Source: JAXLRU01 sp046330935
GTDB taxonomy: Bacteria > Actinomycetota > Actinomycetes > Actinomycetales > Kineosporiaceae
Assembly (NCBI GenBank): GCA_046330935.1
Contig: JAXLRU010000003.1
Span: forward strand, 434,001-498,000
Length of the DNA stretch: 64,000 bases
Reading direction: 5' to 3'
Part shown: positions 1 through 9,276 of the stretch, one piece after another
Numbering within the stretch: the first letter of the stretch is position 1
How the letters are laid out: the number at the start of each line of letters is the position of its first letter
The notes under the pieces: model-generated
What the model saw: the letters and a program-made list of their open reading frames with translations, nothing else
Database searches by the model: none
Told to the model about the DNA's origin: nothing
Made by a program: the position numbers and the translations under genes

Positions 1-2539
1 CCATCGCGTCCAGCCACTGCTCGCGGGTCGGCGGCGCGACAGGCCGATCCGACGCCGACATCCGCCCGTCCACGGGCCAGAACCACAGCGCCGCCCAGGC
101 GTCCATCGCCCGCCGCAGCCGTCGGTAGGCCCCGCCCGCGTCCGCGAGGCTGGACTCGATGTCCTCCCGCGTCACGGCGTGCTCGCGCGACGGCTCCTCG
201 AACCCCCACACGCCGATGAACCGCCGCGACTCCTCCTCGGCGATCCGCAGCCGCTCGGTCGCCAGCTCCCACAGCGCCTCGACCCTGCGCCCCAACGCGA
301 TGAAGCGCGTCCGCTCGTCCTTACTGAGCGCCCGCCGCACCCCGCGGCGCCACTCCTTCAACGCGGCGGTCTCGCCGACCCGCAGCTCCTTCGCCTCGGC
401 CGTGTCGGCCACCGCGCCCCACCCGTAGGCGGGCAGCAGGAAGTGGTGCACCGCCTCGTCCGGGACCCGGCCCGCGCCGAACCCTGCCGACAGCGGGACG
501 TCGTCCGGCACCGACGTCAGCCACGCCGCCTTCTCCAGGTCCGACCCCCGGTACACCGCGCGCCGCGCCCCGATCAGCGAGTTGCCCCGCTTCAGCCGCA
601 ACCCGAACCACGGGGCCCGCAGGCCCGGATGCATTGACGCCAACCACAGCGAGATCTCCGCCAGTAGCACCGCCGTCGCGTTCAGGTCGACGCCGTAGCA
701 GTTGTGCAGCGCGAGGTACGCCTTCACCTTCGCCAGCTCGGCCGGGTACTCCTCGGGGTCGATCCCCGATCGCCCCGCAGCCGCAGCCTCGGCCTGCGCC
801 CGCTTCAGGTACTCGGCGGCGAGCTGGTCGATCGCCTCCACGAGGAACGCGCCCGACCCCAGCGCCGGCTCGCACACCCGCAACCCCAACACCACAGATG
901 AGGGAGTGGACGGCGTCAACAGCTCGGCCAGCGAGTGCCGCACCACGCTCGCCGTCAGCACCTGCGGCGTGTAGTACGACGCCGACCGCTGGCGGTCGCG
1001 CCCCGACAACCGCAGCACGAAGCTGCCCTTCGCGTACCGGGCCGGCCGCTTCTCGCCAGTCACAGGGTCCTCGCGGCGCACTAGGTGCTCCTCGCCGATC
1101 CCTGACCCCGCGAACGTGCGCACGGTCACCATCCACGAGCCCTTATCGGGGTCGCCGTCCTTCGCGACCTCGTACAGGTCCTCCTCCGCGAGGAACCCCG
1201 TGTACGCCATCAACCCCTCGTAGGCGGCGCCGAGCTGGTTGATCCCCAACTGCCCGTACGACACGAACCCCCGCTCGCGGCCCCGCTTCACCTTGCTCAG
1301 CAGCAGCTCGCGCAACACCCGTTGGACGGCCGCGTTGCCCAGCCCCACTTCGTCGATCAGCGCCGTCGCCTCGGGCTTGAACAGGTCGGCCCGCAGCGCC
1401 TCGAACGTCAGGCCCGCGTCGCCGCCGTCGTGCCCGGAATCGACGAGCCGGAACAGCGTCTCCAGCGACAGGTACAGGTGCGTGCCCGCCTGCGCCTGCT
1501 CCCCGACCAGCTCTGTCAGCGTGAGGTCGCGCAGCCGGTCCAGGCCGTACCCGGCCGCGTAGTCAGGGTCGCCCACGGGCAGCACCCGCAGCTCCGGTCG
1601 CGCCTCCGCGTACAGCAGGAACAGCACGCGGTACAGGTAGCGCAGCGCGGTATCCCGCAGCTCTGACGCCGCGGGGTCCGGCAGGCCCCGCCGCCGCCGG
1701 CGCGCCAACACCTCGGTCGCGACCACCTCGATCGACGTCCGGATGCCCTCGCGCAGGTCCTTCGACACCCCGACGGCGTGCGTCACCGACGACGACAGGT
1801 ACCGGCCGAAGCCGCTCGCCCCCGCCTCGTCGGGCACCAGCGCGTCCGCGCCGACCAGCGCCGCGATCGTCTCCAGCTCACCCGCCGCGCGCGCGTCGCG
1901 CCTTTCCGCCGCCGTCGCCAGGTCGACCGCGAGGTACCGGCCCTCCGCCCAGCGATCCTTCTCCGCCAGCAACAGCCACCCACCGGCCTGCACCAGCACG
2001 AACGCTGGCGGCGTCGGATCGCTCGCGAGGAACACCGCCGACACCGCGCGGGTCGCCACCGACTCCTCCGGCGTCAGCGCCCCCTCCGGATCGCCCACCT
2101 GCACCGGAGACAGCAACGTGACGGGCGCGTCGGCGTCCGTGAAGGCCTCGACCGTCGCGGCGTCGTCGGCCTCCACCACCAGCAGCGACACCCCGGACGG
2201 CGTCCGGTGCGCCGCAGCCTCGATGTGGGCGTCGGCGCCCCGGTGCACGAAGCTCCACCGCGACACCTCCTCGGGCAGGCACAGTGCCGCCCGGGTCCGC
2301 GCGTACAGCGCCCGCAGGGCATCGGGACGCCGATCAGCGGGTAGGTCGCGCGCCCGCACCAGCTCGCCGGTGAACGAGCCCGCCAGCTCCACCAGGCCCG
2401 AGCGCGGCGTCCGCTTGCCGAACTCCTCGACCTGCGCCCAGTCCTTGCGCAGCCGCCGCACCTCGGCGCCGAACTCCTCGGCCAGGTAGTGCTCGCTGAG
2501 CAGCTCCTGGCCCACCACCACCGTGTCGAACCGGGTCAC
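1..2539 (-). CDS. drmMI: DNA N6-adenine methylase, DrmMI-like (class 1 DISARM), N-terminal part
   Basis: Class I SAM-dependent DNA methyltransferase, likely the host-DNA-marking enzyme of a DISARM anti-phage system. Reading the minus strand from the GTG at 2539 gives about 846 codons with no stop before the window edge, so the 3' end lies outside. Residues 1-500 form a large alpha/beta region of the Eco57I/PglX-type methylases; the SAM-binding motif I appears as CEPALGSGAFL, followed by a DLNATAV-like motif II. The catalytic NPPY motif would lie near or beyond the edge and is not seen. The GTG overlaps the stop of the upstream helicase (GTGA), implying translational coupling. A Type IIG/BREX-like methylase is the alternative; order and coupling to an SNF2 helicase favour DrmMI. 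Confidence 0.7.
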   Translation of the reverse strand, partial: MTRFDTVVVGQELLSEHYLAEEFGAEVRRLRKDWAQVEEFGKRTPRSGLVELAGSFTGELVRARDLPADRRPDALRALYARTRAALCLPEEVSRWSFVHRGADAHIEAAAHRTPSGVSLLVVEADDAATVEAFTDADAPVTLLSPVQVGDPEGALTPEESVATRAVSAVFLASDPTPPAFVLVQAGGWLLLAEKDRWAEGRYLAVDLATAAERRDARAAGELETIAALVGADALVPDEAGASGFGRYLSSSVTHAVGVSKDLREGIRTSIEVVATEVLARRRRRGLPDPAASELRDTALRYLYRVLFLLYAEARPELRVLPVGDPDYAAGYGLDRLRDLTLTELVGEQAQAGTHLYLSLETLFRLVDSGHDGGDAGLTFEALRADLFKPEATALIDEVGLGNAAVQRVLRELLLSKVKRGRERGFVSYGQLGINQLGAAYEGLMAYTGFLAEEDLYEVAKDGDPDKGSWMVTVRTFAGSGIGEEHLVRREDPVTGEKRPARYAKGSFVLRLSGRDRQRSASYYTPQVLTASVVRHSLAELLTPSTPSSVVLGLRVCEPALGSGAFLVEAIDQLAAEYLKRAQAEAAAAGRSGIDPEEYPAELAKVKAYLALHNCYGVDLNATAVLLAEISLWLASMHPGLRAPWFGLRLKRGNSLIGARRAVYRGSDLEKAAWLTSVPDDVPLSAGFGAGRVPDEAVHHFLLPAYGWGAVADTAEAKELRVGETAALKEWRRGVRRALSKDERTRFIALGRRVEALWELATERLRIAEEESRRFIGVWGFEEPSREHAVTREDIESSLADAGGAYRRLRRAMDAWAALWFWPVDGRMSASDRPVAPPTREQWLDAM

Positions 2540-5400
2540 GACCCCACCCCCTGCGGCAGCAGGACGGCGAGCGGCCGCACCAGCGGCTCCCGGTTCGTCG
2601 TCATCGCCTGCGCGAGGTCCTGGGCCAGGGCCCCGTGCCGCTCCACCCGCGCCAGCTCCCGCTCACGCCGGTGCGCGGGCAGGCCCGCCGCCCGCGCCGC
2701 CGTCTCCTGCCGCCAGCGACGGATCCGCAGGCTCTGCTCCACCAGCGGCTCCCGCACCTGCGCGACCCGCTCCCGGCCCACGAACTCCAGGTGCTCGTGC
2801 ATCGCCGCCACCGCCGCGGGCACCAACCATCCCCATGCGGCGGCATCGAACGGGCGCCCCGGGTTCACCGCCCCCGGCGCGATCCCCGACCGGGTCAGCA
2901 CGCCTACCCCGTCGTCCTGCACGACGGGGGGCACGCCCTCGCCGCCCACGAACCGCAGTGCCACGACCGTGTGCAGCAGCACCTGCCCGCGCTGGTCGTG
3001 CATCACCCCCTGCATGATCACCATCGGGTGCTCGACGTCGGCGAGGACCGCAGGCACCTCCCCGCGCCCCAACCGTGCCAGGGCTCGATCCGTCACCCAC
3101 TCCAGCACCGGGTGCAGCGGCGACAGGTAGTGCGCCTCCGGCCACAGTGACGTCGACCCCGTCCGCCGCGCGTCGGCGAGGCTGCGCTCGCCGGCCGCCC
3201 GCGTCGTCGCCAGGACCAGCCGCCGCCGTACGCCGCGCTCGGCCACGTAGTCCTGCGGCAGGACGTCGAGGCGGCGCACCAGATCCGGGGGCGGCACCAG
3301 CTCGGCGAGACCCTCGTCGGGGAACTCCCGCCACGACGTCGCACCGTCCGGGTCGACCTCGGCCAGCGCCTCGCGCAGGTAGTCGAGGTCGCGGGTGAAG
3401 AAGCCCAGCGGCTCGATCGTCTCCGGCTCCTCCGCAGGGCGCTCGCCGAGGTCGGCGAACAGTTCCTCGAAACTCCACCCGACGTCGTCACCGGTCTCTT
3501 GGTCCGACGTCGTGCCGTCGGCCCGCGGGTCCGGAACCACGTCGTCGAGGTCCCGGCGCTCGGCGAGCGCCCGCAGGATCGCCTCCTCCTCGCGGTCGGC
3601 GTCGTGCAGCCGCATGAGGCCCGCCGCGTCGCCCAGCGCCCGGTGTGCGGCGTGCTCCTTGGCCAGCAACCGCGACAGCACCCGGACGTCGGCGCTGAAC
3701 TCCGGGTGCGCCGTGAGCCCGACCAGCGCGGAGATCTGCGGGGCGTGTCGCTGCCCGTACCGGTCGATGCGGCCGTTGCGCTGCTCGATCCGGATCAGGC
3801 TCCACGGGATGTCGACGTGCACCAGGTGGTGGCACTGGCGGTGCAGGTTCACGCCCTCGCTCGCGACGTCGCCCGTCAGCAGGACCCGCAGCGGCGACCC
3901 CTCCAGGCCGAACTGCTCGACGACGTCCTGCTGCTCCTCGTCGGGCAGCTTGCCGTGCAACACCGCGAACGCCGCCTCAGGCATCCCCAGGCGGGCGGGC
4001 AGCTCCTGCCGCAGCCACCGCAACGTCGCCAGGCGCTCGGTAAAGCACACCACGCGCGTCGGCTCGCCCCGCCCGACGCCGATCGCCCCCAACTGCTCGA
4101 CCAGCGCGTCGAGCTTGCTCGGCCCCTGCGCGATCGCCGCGTCCGTCAACGCCAGCAGCCGACGCAGGACGGCCTCCTCCTCCGGGCTGCGCCTCACCTC
4201 CCGCCCGTCCCTACGGTCGGGTGTCAGCCGGTTCACGACCGACTCGCGCAGCGCCTGCGGGGAGGACAGGAACGCCTTCGCGAATCCCCACGCCAGCAGG
4301 GCGCTCGCGCGCTGCGTCCGCGCCGGGCCCAGCCATGTCGTCCACAGCTCCTCGACCACCGCCTCTTCCTCCGGCGTCATCGCCACCGAGAGCATCGACG
4401 GCTCAGGCCTTTCCGCCCACAGGTGCCCCACCTCGGCCGCGACGTCGCTGGAGTGCCGGTGCCTGCGGACGAACAACCGCTGGATATCGGCCACCTCGTA
4501 GTCGCTCGGGTCGACGATCGCCGTCGGGTCGAGAAGGTCCACGAGCGTCGCGAACGACTCCGGCCGCCCGTTGTGCGGCGTCGCCGAGGCCAGCAGCAGC
4601 GCCTCGCACTGCCGCGCCAACACCTCGACCAGGGCGTGGTTCTTCGTGCCCGTGTTCGTGACGTTGTGCGACTCGTCCACGACGACGACGTCCCACTCGC
4701 GCCGGCGCAGGTGGGAGCGGTAGGCGTCGGACTTCAACGTGTCGATCGACACGATGACCCTGGGGAAGTACGTGAAGGGGTTCCGGGTCGCCGGCAACGT
4801 CCGACGGACCCGCTGGATGCCACGCGAATCCAGCCGCACCAGCGGAATCGCGAACCGCGTCCACAGCTCGCGCTGCATCTGCTCCAGGACGTGCCGAGGG
4901 GTGACGACGAGGATGCTCTCGGCCCGCCCGCGCCGTGCCAGCTCGGCCAGGATCATGCCGATCTCGAGGGTCTTGCCCAGCCCGACGGCGTCCGCGATCA
5001 GCAGGCGCGGCCGCAGGTTCGCCCGGTCCAGCGCCTTCGCGACCGCCCGCCGCTGGTAGGCGAGCGGGTCGAGCAGCATGGTGTGCGCCACCGACAGGCC
5101 CTGCTGGTGCAGCGGGACCGGTGTCTTGCGCAGCATCGCCTCGATCCACAGCCGGGTCGTACGGAAGCCGGGGGACGCGTCGGGGACGAGCTTCGCCTGC
5201 GCGGGATCGAACGGAACCGGTGGGTCGAGCTCCGAGAAGAACGTCGCAGCCTGGTCGCGCACCAGCTCTGACAGCCCTCGCACGCTCAGTCGCCACCCAG
5301 CCGGACCTGCGGGTTCGAGGCCCTCGACCAACCATTCCTCGTCGCGGATCAGGACACGGCTGCCCACCGGGGCCGGTGCGGTCGATCCTTGAGGCAGCAC
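2536..5400 (-). CDS. drmD: SNF2-like helicase DrmD (class 1 DISARM)
   Basis: 954-residue superfamily 2 DNA helicase/translocase. Visible motifs: Walker A GLGKT (140-144), DESH box (242-245), SAT motif (272-274), and a helicase C domain with VASEGVNLH and QRNGRIDRYGQ (about 512-550), the arginine-finger motif VI. The roughly 400-residue C-terminal extension carries no motif I recognise, as expected for DrmD rather than RapA. In DISARM class 1 the order drmD-drmMI-drmA-drmB-drmC is established knowledge; here the next gene downstream is the methylase, overlapping by 4 bp, so only the first two genes are in view. The start is GTG at 5400 preceded by AAGG. It is divergent from the photolyase gene, sharing a 130-bp intergenic region. 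A helicase of another restriction-like system is possible. Confidence 0.72.
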   Translation of the reverse strand: MLPQGSTAPAPVGSRVLIRDEEWLVEGLEPAGPAGWRLSVRGLSELVRDQAATFFSELDPPVPFDPAQAKLVPDASPGFRTTRLWIEAMLRKTPVPLHQQGLSVAHTMLLDPLAYQRRAVAKALDRANLRPRLLIADAVGLGKTLEIGMILAELARRGRAESILVVTPRHVLEQMQRELWTRFAIPLVRLDSRGIQRVRRTLPATRNPFTYFPRVIVSIDTLKSDAYRSHLRRREWDVVVVDESHNVTNTGTKNHALVEVLARQCEALLLASATPHNGRPESFATLVDLLDPTAIVDPSDYEVADIQRLFVRRHRHSSDVAAEVGHLWAERPEPSMLSVAMTPEEEAVVEELWTTWLGPARTQRASALLAWGFAKAFLSSPQALRESVVNRLTPDRRDGREVRRSPEEEAVLRRLLALTDAAIAQGPSKLDALVEQLGAIGVGRGEPTRVVCFTERLATLRWLRQELPARLGMPEAAFAVLHGKLPDEEQQDVVEQFGLEGSPLRVLLTGDVASEGVNLHRQCHHLVHVDIPWSLIRIEQRNGRIDRYGQRHAPQISALVGLTAHPEFSADVRVLSRLLAKEHAAHRALGDAAGLMRLHDADREEEAILRALAERRDLDDVVPDPRADGTTSDQETGDDVGWSFEELFADLGERPAEEPETIEPLGFFTRDLDYLREALAEVDPDGATSWREFPDEGLAELVPPPDLVRRLDVLPQDYVAERGVRRRLVLATTRAAGERSLADARRTGSTSLWPEAHYLSPLHPVLEWVTDRALARLGRGEVPAVLADVEHPMVIMQGVMHDQRGQVLLHTVVALRFVGGEGVPPVVQDDGVGVLTRSGIAPGAVNPGRPFDAAAWGWLVPAAVAAMHEHLEFVGRERVAQVREPLVEQSLRIRRWRQETAARAAGLPAHRRERELARVERHGALAQDLAQAMTTNREPLVRPLAVLLPQGVGS

Positions 5401-5530
5401 GATTCCGACCTTAGGGGGTGGTGGCCGGTGTTCCTGGTGTTTCGTTGCACGATGTTCCCCACAACTGCGCGCCCGCGTCGGCCTTCAGGTCCGGCTCGCG
5501 GCGAGGGACGCGGTCGGTGACGCTGGGCTG

Positions 5531-7048
5531 GTGCCCGACACCCGCTGGCTGTTCGCCGACCAGCTCGGCCCGCACTTCGTCGACTCCGAGGACCAGCGGG
5601 TCCTCCTGGTCGAGTCGGTGGCGGCGTTCGGGCGGCGTCCGATGCACCGGCGCAAGGCGCACCTGATCCTGTCGGCGCTGCGGCACCGGGCGGCGGCGCT
5701 GGGGGAACGAGCCCGCCTGATCAGGGCCGATACCTACCGCGAGGCGCTGGACGACGTCGAGGGGCAGGTGAGCGTGTGCGCGCCGACGACGTGGGCGGCG
5801 CGAGGGCTGACGGACGCGCTCGCCGCCGAGGGCCGGGTGAGCGTGCTGCCCGCGCGGGGCTGGGCGATCGGCGAGGACCAGTTCGCGGCGTGGGCGGGGC
5901 GGCGAGGGTCGAAGCGGCTGCTGCTGGAGGACTTCTACCGCGACGTCCGGCGGCGGCACGACGTCCTGATCGAGGCCGACGGCGAGCCGGCGGGCGGGCG
6001 GTGGAACTACGACGAGGACAACCGCGAGGCCCCGCCGAAGGACGCCGCCCTGCTGCACGCCTCGGCGAGCAGTGCGGTGGACGCGCAGCCGTGGTGGCCG
6101 GTCGAGGACGAGATCGACGCGCAGGTGCGGGCCGACCTCGACGCCTGGCAGCGCGAGGGCCGCATCCGTCTTCGCGGCGACGACGGCCCGCGGCGTTTCG
6201 CGGCGACCCGCGCGGAGGCGGTGGCGGCCCTGGAGCACTTCGTCGAGCACCGCCTCGACGGCTTCGGCCCGCACGAGGACGCGATGCTGAGCGCGGACGA
6301 TTGGATGGGCCACTCGCTGCTGTCGGCCCCGCTGAACCTCGGCCTGCTGCACCCGCTGGAGGTGGCGCGGGCGGCCGAGCGGGCGTGGCGCGAGGGGCGC
6401 GCCCGGCTGAACAGCGTCGAGGGTTTCGTCCGGCAGGTGCTGGGCTGGCGCGAGTATGTCTGGCACCTGTACTGGCACGCGGGCCCGGACTACCGCCACG
6501 CCAACGAGCTGGGGGCGCGCCAGCCGCTCCCGGCCTGGTTCGCCGAGCTGGACGCCGGCGGCGAGGTGCGCATGGCGTGCCTGTCCGACGTCCTGCGCCG
6601 GGTGCGCGAGGAGGGCTGGACCCACCACATCCCGCGGCTGATGGTGCTGGGCAACTGGTGCCTGCAGCGCGGCTACGACCCGGCGGCGGTGACGGCGTGG
6701 TTCCGGGAGAACTTCGTCGACGGCTACGACTGGGTGATGGTCCCCAACGTGGTGGGGATGAGCCAGCACGCGGACGGCGGGTGGATGGCGACGAAGCCGT
6801 ACGCGGCCGGCGGGGCGTACGTCGACCGGATGAGCGACTACTGCGGCGGCTGCCGGTACGACCCGAAGGTGCGGGTGGGGGAGCGGGCGTGCCCGTTCAC
6901 GGCCGGGTACTGGGCGTTCCTCGAGCGGCATCGTGAGCGCTTCGCGGGCAACCACCGGATGAGCAGGGCCGTCGCCGGGCTCGGCAGGCTGCGCGACCTC
7001 GACGCGCTCGTGGAGCAGGAGCGCCTGCGCGGCGACGCGGCGCCCTGA
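5531..7048 (+). CDS. Fe-S cluster bacterial cryptochrome/photolyase (FeS-BCP, PhrB/CryB type)
   Basis: 505-residue flavoprotein predicted to repair UV lesions, probably (6-4) photoproducts, using FAD and blue light. The N-terminal part (about 1-150) is the antenna-binding alpha/beta domain; the rest is the helical FAD domain, with the highly conserved stretch WREYVWHLYW (306-315) and GNWCLQRGYDP. Cysteines at 350, 438, 441 and 454 match the number and spacing of the four 4Fe-4S ligands known in Agrobacterium PhrB. The start is the GTG at 5531, the first in-frame start after an upstream stop; the ribosome site is weak. It ends directly against the stop of the convergent membrane-protein gene at 7049. 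Substrate class (6-4 versus CPD) is inferred from the family. Confidence 0.88.
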   Translation: MPDTRWLFADQLGPHFVDSEDQRVLLVESVAAFGRRPMHRRKAHLILSALRHRAAALGERARLIRADTYREALDDVEGQVSVCAPTTWAARGLTDALAAEGRVSVLPARGWAIGEDQFAAWAGRRGSKRLLLEDFYRDVRRRHDVLIEADGEPAGGRWNYDEDNREAPPKDAALLHASASSAVDAQPWWPVEDEIDAQVRADLDAWQREGRIRLRGDDGPRRFAATRAEAVAALEHFVEHRLDGFGPHEDAMLSADDWMGHSLLSAPLNLGLLHPLEVARAAERAWREGRARLNSVEGFVRQVLGWREYVWHLYWHAGPDYRHANELGARQPLPAWFAELDAGGEVRMACLSDVLRRVREEGWTHHIPRLMVLGNWCLQRGYDPAAVTAWFRENFVDGYDWVMVPNVVGMSQHADGGWMATKPYAAGGAYVDRMSDYCGGCRYDPKVRVGERACPFTAGYWAFLERHRERFAGNHRMSRAVAGLGRLRDLDALVEQERLRGDAAP

Positions 7049-7534
7049 TCAGAAGTCCTGCAGGTAGGTGTGGACGACGAGCCGGTCATCGATGATGTCG
7101 ACGTCCGTGCAGTGCTCGCGCAGGTCGGGCACCCACTGCCGGCGCCGGCACCCTGGCGTCACCGCCTGCTCCACCCGCTCGGCCGAGGCGGTCAGGCTGC
7201 CGCCGAGATCGTCCCGCAGGACGTACACGCGGGCGCACCCTCCGGAGCCGCAAGAGGTGTCCTGTGACGCGATACGCACCCCCGAGGGCAGACGGTCCGC
7301 GAGGTCGTCGGGCGGCAGCGACCCCTCGCTGACGAACGCCACCGGCAGCAGCACGGCAAGCAGCACGACGACGGTGACGACGGCCCACACGAACGTGGTC
7401 AGGAACACCACGAGGCAGCTCGGCCGTCGGCACATCACCGCGACGGCCACGACGGCGGGCGCCAGCAGCAGCACGGCTGCCCCGATCATGATGCCCCCGA
7501 TCCCGTGGCGACGCTGGAGCGAAAGTGGCGCCAT
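7049..7534 (-). CDS. Hypothetical membrane protein, 161 aa
   Basis: I do not recognise a family. Two hydrophobic segments (about residues 14-33 and 42-68) are followed by an ~90-residue polar domain with cysteine pairs (SCGSGGC near 95-101, then PGC and EHC) that could form disulfides outside the membrane. The ATG at 7534 lies inside a 35-bp palindromic repeat element (7516-7550), so the first residues are encoded by the repeat, which may have created or moved the start. The gene is convergent with the photolyase, with no gap between stop codons. Confidence 0.6.
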   Translation of the reverse strand: MAPLSLQRRHGIGGIMIGAAVLLLAPAVVAVAVMCRRPSCLVVFLTTFVWAVVTVVVLLAVLLPVAFVSEGSLPPDDLADRLPSGVRIASQDTSCGSGGCARVYVLRDDLGGSLTASAERVEQAVTPGCRRRQWVPDLREHCTDVDIIDDRLVVHTYLQDF

Positions 7535-7550
7535 TCACCACTTCTGCTCC
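7516..7550 (+). repeat. Dispersed 35-bp palindromic element, copy A
   Basis: Ends are GGAGC and GCTCC; the 13-base arms pair at 11 of 13 positions around the 9-base loop CGCCATTCA. The reverse complement of copy B (37842-37876) matches this copy at 29 of 35 positions, including the shared core AAGTGGCGCCATTC. It covers the start codon of the minus-strand gene ending at 7049. Confidence 0.75.
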
Positions 7551-7570
7551 GACGTCGGAGCGCGTCGACC

Positions 7571-8407
7571 CTAGCCGCCCACCCTGGCCCGCAGGGCGGC
7601 GGCGACCGGCGCGAGCAGCGCGACGGCGGCGGCGACGAACGCGGCGACGGCGACCGTCTCGTTCACGAGGGGCCCGCCGCTGCGCCCGAAGCCGATCCAC
7701 ATCAATCCCCAGGCGAGTGCGACGCCGATCGAGACGGCGAGGGTCGGCAGGGTGCGCCCGACGACGCCGTACACGCCGGCGAGCACCGCACCGGCCGCGA
7801 CGAGGACGGCCGCCCACGCGGTGGCGCCGAGCCCGAGGTCGCGGGCACCGGCGTCGCGGAGGAACGCGGCCGCGTTGGCGATCGTCGCGACCGTGACCCA
7901 GCCGGTGTAGAGCCCCACCGTCACGTCGGTGACGACGGAGGTGGCGGTGCGGGTGCGGGGCAGGCGCAGCAGCATCGCGACCATCCGCACGAGCACCGCG
8001 AGCAGCACGGCGATGACGACGACACTGCCCGCGACCGAGCCGAGCTGCACCACGCCGATCCACAGCGCGTTGAGCAGCATCGAGCCGAGCACCCACCACG
8101 AGATCGCGCGCAACCGCGGGTCGGTGGCGTTGCGGGGCAGTGCCTGCAGCACGGCGAACACCGCGAGCCCGGTGTAGATGACCGACCAGATCGAGAACGC
8201 CGGGGTGTCGGGCGCCACCAGCGTGGCCGTCGCGGACAGCGCGCCGTCCGCGGCCTCCGCGATCGGCTGCCCGCCGAACGCCCCGGAGCCGACGGTGGCG
8301 CCGAGCATCGCGACGGCGGCGCCGACGACGACCGTGATCTGCCGGACCCGGTCCGAGGAGCTGGGGGCGGAGGAGGGGCTGTCGATCGCCGGGCTCAAGA
8401 TCTGCAT
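7571..8407 (-). CDS. TspO/MBR-like tryptophan-rich sensory protein family membrane protein
   Basis: 278-residue polytopic membrane protein with about eight hydrophobic helices and a short polar N-terminus. The segment FSIWSVIYTGLAVF and later WWVLGSMLLNALWI resemble the conserved Trp/Tyr-containing helices of TspO/MBR relatives, which bind tetrapyrroles or cholesterol-like ligands; this longer actinobacterial version probably has extra helices. The start is ATG 8407; no close downstream partner. Function in this organism is unknown; a link to tetrapyrroles would be inference only. Confidence 0.6.
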   Translation of the reverse strand: MQILSPAIDSPSSAPSSSDRVRQITVVVGAAVAMLGATVGSGAFGGQPIAEAADGALSATATLVAPDTPAFSIWSVIYTGLAVFAVLQALPRNATDPRLRAISWWVLGSMLLNALWIGVVQLGSVAGSVVVIAVLLAVLVRMVAMLLRLPRTRTATSVVTDVTVGLYTGWVTVATIANAAAFLRDAGARDLGLGATAWAAVLVAAGAVLAGVYGVVGRTLPTLAVSIGVALAWGLMWIGFGRSGGPLVNETVAVAAFVAAAVALLAPVAAALRARVGG

Positions 8408-8466
8408 GCCACCAGACTGACGACACTCGCCCGGTGCGGCATCTCGGCGCGGTGGGGCGCCCGCGC

Positions 8467-8694
8467 TCAGCCCCAGACGTCCTCGACGCTCACCTGCAGG
8501 ACGGCGGCGACCTTGAGCGCGAGGTACACCGACGGCGCGTAGTCGCCGGTCTCCATCGAGATCACGGTCTGTCGGGACACGGCGACGGCCTGGGCGAGGT
8601 CGACCTGCGTGAGCCCGAGCGTGCGGCGCCTGGCCTTGATCCGCGCCCCGGGGGTCTCGGGCGGGGAGGGTGCGCCGAGTGGCTCGGCGGCCAT
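8467..8694 (-). CDS. Small XRE-family (Cro/CI) helix-turn-helix regulator
   Basis: 75-residue DNA-binding protein. After a Pro-rich N-terminal 20 residues comes a single HTH_3 domain: TLGLTQVDLAQAVAVSRQTV then ISMETGDYAPS, the typical turn and recognition helices, ending in SVEDVWG. This short YgzD/YozG-like type is usually paired with a membrane protein, and here the ATG at 8694 overlaps the stop of the upstream membrane-protein gene (TGATG). It probably regulates its own operon through the palindromes at 9223-9276. Confidence 0.85.
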   Translation of the reverse strand: MAAEPLGAPSPPETPGARIKARRRTLGLTQVDLAQAVAVSRQTVISMETGDYAPSVYLALKVAAVLQVSVEDVWG

Positions 8695-9194
8695 CAGTCG
8701 ACGTCCTCGAGGGACGTCTCGCGGCGGCTCTCGCGCCGCTTCTGGACGGCGACGGCGAGCAGCCCGCCGAGGATGCCGAGGCCCGCGCCGATCCACGAGC
8801 CGAGCGCCGTGTCGCCGCTGAGCCCGCTGAGGGCCCGCAGCACCCCGATGAAGAACATCACGTAGGGCACGACGAACGCGATCGTGCTGATCAGCCGCTT
8901 GCTCGTCCACGTCTTGTTGAACACGCGGACGCCGTGCCGCTGGGCCCACGCGGCCGTCCAGATCAGGGGCAGGTAGAACGCGATCGCGACGGCGAGCAGC
9001 ACGCCGGCCGTGCCCTTGTCGGGGTGCGCCCAGACGCCCACGGCGAGCGCCCACGGGACGGCGAGGCCCTGGATGGACGAGGCGACGACGGTTCCCTCGT
9101 ACCAGCGGATCCGCTCGCGCTCGTCGCCGTAGAGGTCGCCGTCGCGGTCCAGCAGCCAGGCCGCGATCCGTCCGTCGCCGGTGGTGGTGGTCAT
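8694..9194 (-). CDS. Membrane protein paired with XRE regulator
   Basis: 166 residues with four predicted membrane helices (around 35-55, 60-80, 100-122 and 130-150), a charged N-terminal tail and a basic/acidic C-terminus ending EDVD. I chose ATG 9194 because GAGAGGA precedes it by about 8 bases; an upstream in-frame ATG at 9233 would lie inside the operator palindromes. It is translationally coupled to the XRE gene. Such membrane protein plus small XRE pairs are widespread, but no molecular function is assigned. Confidence 0.65.
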   Translation of the reverse strand: MTTTTGDGRIAAWLLDRDGDLYGDERERIRWYEGTVVASSIQGLAVPWALAVGVWAHPDKGTAGVLLAVAIAFYLPLIWTAAWAQRHGVRVFNKTWTSKRLISTIAFVVPYVMFFIGVLRALSGLSGDTALGSWIGAGLGILGGLLAVAVQKRRESRRETSLEDVD

Positions 9195-9222
9195 CTCGGA
9201 TGTCCTCTCGATGCCAAGGAGG

Positions 9223-9276
9223 CTTGACGTCAAGCATTCTTGACGTCAAGCCGCCTATACGTCAAGCCGGCTTGAC
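9223..9276. promoter_or_regulatory. Three palindromes, probable XRE operators
   Basis: Two identical 12-bp palindromes CTTGACGTCAAG (9223-9234 and 9239-9250), centres 16 bp apart, and a third related one, GTCAAGCCGGCTTGAC (9261-9276). All share the half-site CTTGAC/GTCAAG. They lie just upstream of the membrane-protein/XRE pair; the third overlaps the last codons of the RNase Z gene. Autoregulation by the XRE protein is inference. Confidence 0.6.

Noticed and set aside
3499..5271. Long plus-strand open frame over the helicase gene
   Set aside because: Antisense to clear helicase motifs; its translation is Arg/Gln/Pro-rich with no fold signal, a usual by-product of high GC.
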